This document shows, piece by piece, positions 7,666-12,175 of a stretch of 12,175 nucleotides of DNA. This DNA is from CAYFJO01 sp964343305 (GTDB lineage Bacteria; Planctomycetota; Planctomycetia; Pirellulales; Pirellulaceae), in NCBI GenBank assembly GCA_964343305.1, contig CAYFJO010000330.1, positions 1 to 12,175 on the forward strand, written 5' to 3'. A model generated the notes under the pieces. The model made no database searches and was not told where the DNA came from. It worked only from the letters and a program-made list of their open reading frames with translations. A program made the position numbers and the translations under genes. Each line of letters starts with the position of its first letter. Position 1 is the first letter of the stretch.

Positions 7666-7712
7666 CGTCTTTTTGAGGTCCAATTCCAATGACAATTTGT
7701 GAAATCTCAAAA

Positions 7713-7818
7713 GGAGTAGAGCGTATTTCAAAACCCGCTGTAGCACAGGCTGCCAGCCTGTTTTCAACGGCAAAGAACAGCCAAGCTGGCTGTGCTACGT
7801 AGTTTTGAAATACGCTCC
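7713..7818. repeat. Large imperfect inverted repeat (MITE-like hairpin element B)
   Basis: Left end tagagcgtatttcaaaac (7717-7734) pairs with gttttgaaatacgctcc (7802-7818). The left arm continues into acaggct(gcc)agcctgt (7745-7761) and the right arm into acagcca(agc)tggctgt (7777-7793), each a perfect seven-pair mini-hairpin. tagcacag and ctgtgcta also pair across the element. The total length, about 106 bases, equals that of element A (674-779), and the outer 18 bases match A's right end at 16 of 18 positions. It sits about 50 bases upstream of the J-like gene's start. Confidence 0.8.
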
Positions 7819-7866
7819 AGACATTATCGAAATTGATACGAGATCCGGCAAGCGCTCCAGTGGGGC

Positions 7867-8002
7867 AAATGACGAATGACGAAATACCCCAAGACAAATG
7901 ACGAAACACCCAAATACCTAATGACGAAAGAATGACGAAGTACGAATTCGTCATTAGGTATTCGGATTTGCTTCGTCATTGGGTATTTCGTTCTTCGTCA
8001 TT
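7867..8002. repeat. AATGACGAA-type long inverted repeat
   Basis: The left arm (about 7867-7928) and right arm (about 7945-8002) pair over more than 50 positions with small gaps. Both contain the pieces AATGACGAA, CGAAATACCC and ATACCTAATGACGAA in the same order when the right arm is read on the minus strand. The word AATGACGAA occurs about five times on the plus strand and three times on the minus strand. The centre holds the palindrome cgaattcg (7943-7950). It ends about 48 bases before the start codon of the next gene, so it may lie in that gene's leader. The class is distinct from elements A and B. Confidence 0.75.
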
Positions 8003-8050
8003 CCCTAGCGCCTCTCGTATGATTCCGCGACGGCTGGTACGCTGATCAAT

Positions 8051-9595
8051 ATGAATGATCGGGTGCGAGATTTATTTGACGATTTGAAGCAGTTCGGCAC
8101 CTACGATCCGCAGCAGCGGGCCGTCAGCATTCAACGGTCTGGGTGGATTTCTGACGCCACGAACGCAGAGGTCTTGGCGTTGTGCCGTGAACTGATTGAA
8201 TGCGGCCAGAAGTGCGTTTCGTTGTCAGGGGAATTCCTGGAAATCCTGTTCTCGCGACTGGTCTCGCTCGCAGCGGAAAGGGCTGACACTTTCGATTCCG
8301 TTTTGTGTCCTCAAATGGCCAGTGTCTACCAAATCTTGGGGAAGGATTGTCCTGGCCGGCACTTTTTGCTTTTGGCCCTGTCAAAGTCAGGCACTGCGAT
8401 TGCCCTCAAGACGTTTGTCGAGTTGATCGTGAACGAACCGCCGGAACAAGACACGGCGGTTGTTCAAGTCTTCACGCCGTTGTTTCACAAGGACCTCTTC
8501 GATGAAAACGCAGTGTTTCCACGATTGCTGGATGGCCTCTCTCATGTTCAACTAGCTGCCCCGGTTCTCGATCTGGCGAACTATCTGACCCGTGAAGGTT
8601 TTGTTGAGAAGCATCCGGCGGCCGATCAAGTTGAGCTGCTGGCAACGTTGCTCGGTGATGCAGCTCAGCGGCTGGCACACTACGAGGAAAACGCGGATCT
8701 GTTGACCGAGACCGCCGAACAGATGAGCGAAAAGGTGGATGCGGGTGTGACGTTAGCTGTTTCACTGTGTGATGCGCTGGCGCAAATTGGCGACACATCC
8801 GTCGTTGGCAAACTGTTTCAGGCGCTCCAGCCGAAGCATCGGCGTCTGCGAACGGAGGCGGCCGCCGCACTCGCAAGACTTGGCGAAGAAGATGGCAAGG
8901 CGGAATTGTTGAAGTTGGCCGAAGAGCCCGTCGCGCGACTTCGCGTCTTGGCTTACGCCGACGAACTCGCTTTGGCCGATGACATTCCTGATGAATACTC
9001 GACGGACGAGGCACGAGCCGAAGCCGAGTTGGCCTTGCACTTGGCGCAACCAACGCAACTTGGATTTCCACCGACCCAATGCGAATTATTTGACCGGCGA
9101 GAACAGTATTGGCCCAGCTATGACGATCCGGTCGACTGTTTCTTGTTTCGCTTTAGCTACGACCTTGGTCCGCGCCGGTACAGCAATATTGGCATCGCGG
9201 GCCCGTTAACCCACAGCTTCACGGCCGACCTGGGCGACTTGCCGCCGAACGATATTTATGCGGTGTTCGCGGGTTGGCAAGCGGAACACGAAGACATCTA
9301 TCAAGTCGAAGTTGATCGTCTGAACGAAACGGGGATTCGCGAGTGTGACCGATTGCAGCGACGAATGAGCGAAGAAGGGTATGACGACATTCGACCGGTC
9401 ATGCTCGGTTATTTTTTCGAAGACCGGGTACTTGTCGCGGATGCGTTGCGCGAAGGTCAAAATGGACTGGCGGTCGCTGACCAGGATGACGTGTTTTGGT
9501 ACTCGACCGAAAAAGGTGTGCGGCCGCTGGGACCGGAGGAAGTGTATTGCATCTATAAGGGCCGCAAGTTCTTGTCGACGTTCAACCCGACCTGA
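8051..9595 (+). CDS. HEAT-like repeat protein with unrecognised C-terminal domain
   Basis: This is a 514-residue, soluble, acidic-looking protein starting at ATG 8051; no clear ribosome site precedes it. There is no signal peptide or membrane helix, so it is likely cytoplasmic. Residues 1-230 are mainly helical. Residues about 237-308 look like HEAT/PBS-lyase repeats, for example VSLCDALAQIGDTSVVGKLF and LRTEAAAALARLGEEDGKAE. From about residue 335 to the end lies a different, aromatic- and acid-rich globular domain, with YWPSYDDPVDCFLFRFSYDL, GIAGPLTHSFTADLGDLPPN, DIYAVFAGWQAEHEDIYQVE and GRKFLSTFNPT. I do not recognise this domain, and no catalytic motif stands out. A protein-binding role is plausible for the helical part. 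It stands alone between a repeat-filled spacer and a convergent possible gene remnant. Family membership beyond HEAT-like is uncertain. Confidence 0.78.
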   Translation: MNDRVRDLFDDLKQFGTYDPQQRAVSIQRSGWISDATNAEVLALCRELIECGQKCVSLSGEFLEILFSRLVSLAAERADTFDSVLCPQMASVYQILGKDCPGRHFLLLALSKSGTAIALKTFVELIVNEPPEQDTAVVQVFTPLFHKDLFDENAVFPRLLDGLSHVQLAAPVLDLANYLTREGFVEKHPAADQVELLATLLGDAAQRLAHYEENADLLTETAEQMSEKVDAGVTLAVSLCDALAQIGDTSVVGKLFQALQPKHRRLRTEAAAALARLGEEDGKAELLKLAEEPVARLRVLAYADELALADDIPDEYSTDEARAEAELALHLAQPTQLGFPPTQCELFDRREQYWPSYDDPVDCFLFRFSYDLGPRRYSNIGIAGPLTHSFTADLGDLPPNDIYAVFAGWQAEHEDIYQVEVDRLNETGIRECDRLQRRMSEEGYDDIRPVMLGYFFEDRVLVADALREGQNGLAVADQDDVFWYSTEKGVRPLGPEEVYCIYKGRKFLSTFNPT

Positions 9596-9856
9596 TCAGT
9601 ATTCCCAGCGATATTCAATGCGGAAGATGTCCGAGTACCACACGTCGTTGGTCATGGCGAATCTATTCAGAACCGACCAGCCGACTGCTTCCACCGTCGG
9701 TGTGACTTGAAAGCCCATGCCGCTGATCAAATCGTAACCCGTGCAATCGCAGCAATTGCGCAAGGAACATGATTCGTGTAACAGTTTTTCAATTGGCAGC
9801 GAGCGCGCAGCTTGGGAGCGTGGTGCCGAGTGATCGGATGCGTTACTGAATTCGCC
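9596..9856 (-). pseudogene. Coding-like 3' fragment of an unidentified gene
   Basis: The minus strand is open from the in-frame stop at 9857-9859 to the TGA at 9596-9598 (86 codons). The last 60 residues look protein-like, with codons mostly ending in G or C. Pieces include LPIEKLLHESCSLRNCCDCT, GMGFQVTPTVEAVGWSVLNR and a very aromatic end, WYSDIFRIEYRWEY. The first ATG (9718) would give only 40 residues and cut off the coding-like upstream part; the only other usual start is a TTG at 9763. It follows the nSTAND gene on the same strand but in another frame, beginning inside that gene's last codons. The simplest reading is the surviving tail of a larger gene, or a short cysteine-rich gene with an unusual start. 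Function unknown; the alternating aromatic end recalls outer-membrane barrel strands, but this is a guess. Confidence 0.35.
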
Positions 9857-12175
9857 TCAACAACGTCTTAAATTGATCTGTACCCGCGATGGCATAGAAA
9901 TCACCGCCCTCTTTCGCGGCCATACTTAAAGTCTTGCCGTCGTTGAACCCCTTGTCGACCGCAGACTCCAGATACGTCATCGCTAGATCGGTCAACACCT
10001 TCTTGGATTCTTCGTCGTCGACCAAAGAAATGCACGCAGTCACAAGGCTCGCGGCGATGATGCTGTTCAAAGCACTTTTCGGCGGCACTTCCGAGAGTTG
10101 TTTGGCATATTGTTGGACGGTGTCGAGCCGATTCAACTCCAGGCTCAACTTCGCACCATTTGCCAGACTGTTCACGTACCACTGTTGGTGTTCCTCGTTC
10201 AAAGTCGATTCGATGCCTGCAAAACTGTTGATCGCGCGTTCGAACGCACGAAAGGCGTCATTCGAATACGACTTCTTTTGGAATTCCGAGCCGCTCTTGT
10301 CCGCTAGATCTTTGAGGATCATTCCTTGGCTGTTGTAGCTGTTGGCCAATTCCACTTGCAGGCTTGGCACCGGTTGGGCGAGATTCTGAAGTCGGTCGAT
10401 GGCGAACTGATTGTTGGTTCTCGCCAACTCCAGGTCACCGGTCTTGTGCAACAGATTAGCGAAGTTGTTGTAGGTGATCGAAAGTTCGTGCTGGTAAATG
10501 GAATTCTTACCGACCAACGGCTCCATCAGTGTTATGGCGGCATTGAACTGGCTGACCGCATCGCAGTGCTGGTTGCTGGCGTTGAGCCAATTCGCGAAAT
10601 TGTTGTGTGCGACGGCCAATTCCCAATTCAGTTTGGGTGGAGCGGATTCTTTCGCCGCTTCAAGTTCGGACTTCAGCGTCGAGATCGCTGTTAAATAGTG
10701 CTCGCGTGCGGCTTCACGCTTATTCCTCAGGGCCAGCAGGTTCGCCAAGTTGTTATGGACGCGAGCCAACTCAATCCGGTCGTCTGATTCCGCCAGAGTT
10801 TCGTATTGTCTGATCGCCTGAGCGTAAAGCGTTTCGGCTTTGTCTTTGTCCTCCCACCTGCTGACCTCTGCCAGCGAGTTCTTGACGGCCGCGAACATGC
10901 GGCGATTTTCTGCCGTTGTCGCAATGTTTTTCAACAGGTCGTGTGCCCTTTGCAACGCGGCGATCGCTGGACCTCGTTCTTGTTCAACTCCCAAGATTCG
11001 ATAGATCTCTCCAATCTCGAACAACGCCGACGCGAGCTTGTGCATCGCTTCGGGCTCGGTTGGATTCTGATCTTTGGACTGTTCCGCGATTTGCTTTGCT
11101 TTTTCTAGCAGGGCCTGGCGTGCCGCCTTCATACCGGGCGTATCTCGCATCTCTTTCACACTGGCCGTATCCAGAATCGCGGCAAACGATGCCTTCGCTT
11201 GACGCGCGTTTTCTTCCGCTAGTTCTTTGGCCGCCCGCGTGCTGCCCAGCAATACGAACGCGACGCACGCTAGAACACCGGCAACTGCCGCTGCGACGAA
11301 AGCCGTTGCCGTCCATCTTTGGAGTTGTTTTTCATGTTGACGTTTTTCCGCAACCCGTGCCTCTTCCGCCAAGTACGACGCGACATAAAAATCCTGTTGG
11401 CCGGCCGACATGTCGTCGCTGTGTCGCTCGTGGTACTGGGTCAAGTAGTCTAAATCGGGAGGTCGCCATAGCAGTCCATCCGCTCGATCTTCGCTGTCCC
11501 AGTGGCGCGTGGCCTGGTCCAGTCGTCGCTGAAAGCGAAGATCGTCACGGCTGTTTTCCAACCAATCGTCCAGCGTTGGCCAATGTTCAAACAGCGACTC
11601 ATGGGTGACTTCGGCGATTTCGGTGCCGTCGGCTTCGGCGGACAAGGTGATCAACCGAGAGCCGGCACTCGAGAATCGGCGGACGACATGCTCCACGTGA
11701 AGCGGGTCATCGCCCAGGGCCACGAAACTGGCAACGGCGGCCCGGCGTCGTGTGTCACGAGTGCCTTCGCCAAGCTGGACAAGTCCCAAGAACACGCGAC
11801 GAGCGATCGCCTTGTCGCCTTCGCTGAGGCTGTCGAAAATCCGCTCTGCTTCCTTCGCCAGAGCGCCTCCTACGCCGCCAATGGTTTTGAGTGTCTCGGT
11901 CGGCTTGACGCCATCGGCCATTCCGTCCCAGATGCGAGTCAACGCGAATTGCAACAATGGCAGCGCGCCTTCGCGGCCTTTAGTTTCGTGAATCAAAAGG
12001 TCGACTGTCGCCTCGTCCAACGGTTGGCCCGCCAACCGCGCCGGCTCGGTAATCGCTCGGCGCAACTCTTCCTCGTTCATCGCGGGAATAATCACACCTT
12101 GACGAGCCACCACGGAATTCAAATTCAGTAGTTGAAAGTAGCGGCTAGGTACTCTCGGCTTTGGTGAGCCGGTGG
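9843..12175 (-). CDS. nSTAND1-type signalling protein with TM helix and TPR repeats (5' end outside window)
   Basis: The frame is open to the right edge, so the TTG at 12122 is not the true start. About 776 residues are visible. The first part matches the C-terminal half of the nSTAND1 module: GVIIPAMNEEELRRAITEPA, ARLAGQPLDEATVDLLIHET, GALPLLQFALTRIWDG, then the winged-helix-like region with VTHESLFEHWPTLDDWLE and LRFQRRLDQATRHWD. The Walker A and B motifs must lie off the window. A single transmembrane helix follows (codons about 11312-11246, AFVAAAVAGVLACVAFVLLG). The rest is helical with TPR units, clearest at the repeated HNNLANLL, HNNFANWL and YNNFANLL segments (about 10770-10440). STAND proteins are ATP switches that oligomerise on sensing a signal through their repeats; bacterial members act in signalling, cell death or phage defence. 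Here the repeats probably face the side opposite the NTPase. An N-terminal effector domain may be present upstream. Confidence 0.85.
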   Translation of the reverse strand, partial: TGSPKPRVPSRYFQLLNLNSVVARQGVIIPAMNEEELRRAITEPARLAGQPLDEATVDLLIHETKGREGALPLLQFALTRIWDGMADGVKPTETLKTIGGVGGALAKEAERIFDSLSEGDKAIARRVFLGLVQLGEGTRDTRRRAAVASFVALGDDPLHVEHVVRRFSSAGSRLITLSAEADGTEIAEVTHESLFEHWPTLDDWLENSRDDLRFQRRLDQATRHWDSEDRADGLLWRPPDLDYLTQYHERHSDDMSAGQQDFYVASYLAEEARVAEKRQHEKQLQRWTATAFVAAAVAGVLACVAFVLLGSTRAAKELAEENARQAKASFAAILDTASVKEMRDTPGMKAARQALLEKAKQIAEQSKDQNPTEPEAMHKLASALFEIGEIYRILGVEQERGPAIAALQRAHDLLKNIATTAENRRMFAAVKNSLAEVSRWEDKDKAETLYAQAIRQYETLAESDDRIELARVHNNLANLLALRNKREAAREHYLTAISTLKSELEAAKESAPPKLNWELAVAHNNFANWLNASNQHCDAVSQFNAAITLMEPLVGKNSIYQHELSITYNNFANLLHKTGDLELARTNNQFAIDRLQNLAQPVPSLQVELANSYNSQGMILKDLADKSGSEFQKKSYSNDAFRAFERAINSFAGIESTLNEEHQQWYVNSLANGAKLSLELNRLDTVQQYAKQLSEVPPKSALNSIIAASLVTACISLVDDEESKKVLTDLAMTYLESAVDKGFNDGKTLSMAAKEGGDFYAIAGTDQFKTLLRRIQ

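Larger units (their letters stand above)
7666..8050. other. Divergent intergenic region filled with inverted repeats
   Basis: About 385 bases separate the minus-strand J-like gene from the plus-strand HEAT-like gene. More than half is made of two palindromic elements (7713-7818 and 7867-8002). Promoters for both genes should lie here, but no convincing consensus boxes were found. No small gene is supported: the frames that cross it read through the repeats. Confidence 0.5.

Noticed and set aside
7666..7773. Upstream extension of the J-like protein to a start at 7773
   Set aside because: The extra 36 residues are encoded partly by hairpin element B and do not resemble the family, whose usual opening (EFDPY) directly follows the ATG at 7665.
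7867..8002. Possible CRISPR array
   Set aside because: The repeated unit is only nine bases, spacing is irregular, and copies occur in both orientations as a palindrome. No direct repeats of 23-40 bases and no unique spacers.
8472..9071. A 199-codon minus-strand frame
   Set aside because: It is antisense to the HEAT-like gene and low-complexity (Arg/Pro/Ser-rich), as expected from the complement of a moderately GC-rich gene.
10916..12131. Plus-strand frames of 230 and 209 codons
   Set aside because: They are complementary to the nSTAND/TPR gene, whose family motifs are clear on the minus strand.

Overview
The window looks like a chromosomal segment of a planctomycete, probably a Pirellulaceae-type bacterium. 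This is an inference from recognised family styles, since no rRNA or core marker is present. The clues are a short J-domain-like/transmembrane protein of planctomycete type, a secreted protein built from repeated domains that typically carry LLITTPEE and SWDEVGG signatures, an nSTAND/TPR signalling protein, HEAT-repeat proteins, and several long palindromic repeats between genes. Gene strands alternate (+,-,-,+,-,+,-), so only one real operon is visible.

Layout. (1) Bases 1-603 (+): the 3' part of a HEAT-repeat protein whose start lies off the left edge. (2) Bases 604-993: non-coding, with a large MITE-like hairpin (674-779) and smaller palindromes. (3) Bases 994-3251 (-): a two-gene operon of a methyltransferase-glycosyltransferase fusion followed by a TylF-type O-methyltransferase, joined by a 4-base ATGA overlap. 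It was probably used to build or methylate a surface glycan or secondary metabolite. (4) Bases 3252-3581: divergent intergenic region with a CCAATGTCC-type inverted repeat. (5) Bases 3582-7067 (+): a 1161-residue exported protein made of five tandem copies of a roughly 200-residue domain plus an extra half copy. (6) Bases 6991-7665 (-): a J-domain-like, proline-rich, single-pass membrane protein whose 3' end overlaps the previous gene by 77 bases. (7) Bases 7666-8050: non-coding, with a second hairpin of the same family as the first (7713-7818) and a long AATGACGAA inverted repeat (7867-8002). (8) Bases 8051-9595 (+): a cytoplasmic HEAT-like protein with an unrecognised C-terminal domain. (9) Bases 9596-9856 (-): a coding-like stretch with no good start, possibly a gene remnant. 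(10) Bases 9843 to the right edge (-): an nSTAND1-type signalling protein with a transmembrane helix and TPR repeats; its NTPase core lies off the right edge.

No single multi-gene system ties the window together. The most unusual items are the five-copy domain protein, the pair of hairpins that share ends and secondary structure but not core sequence, and the membrane-anchored nSTAND-TPR protein. No tRNA, rRNA, CRISPR array, transposase or clear rho-independent terminator was seen.
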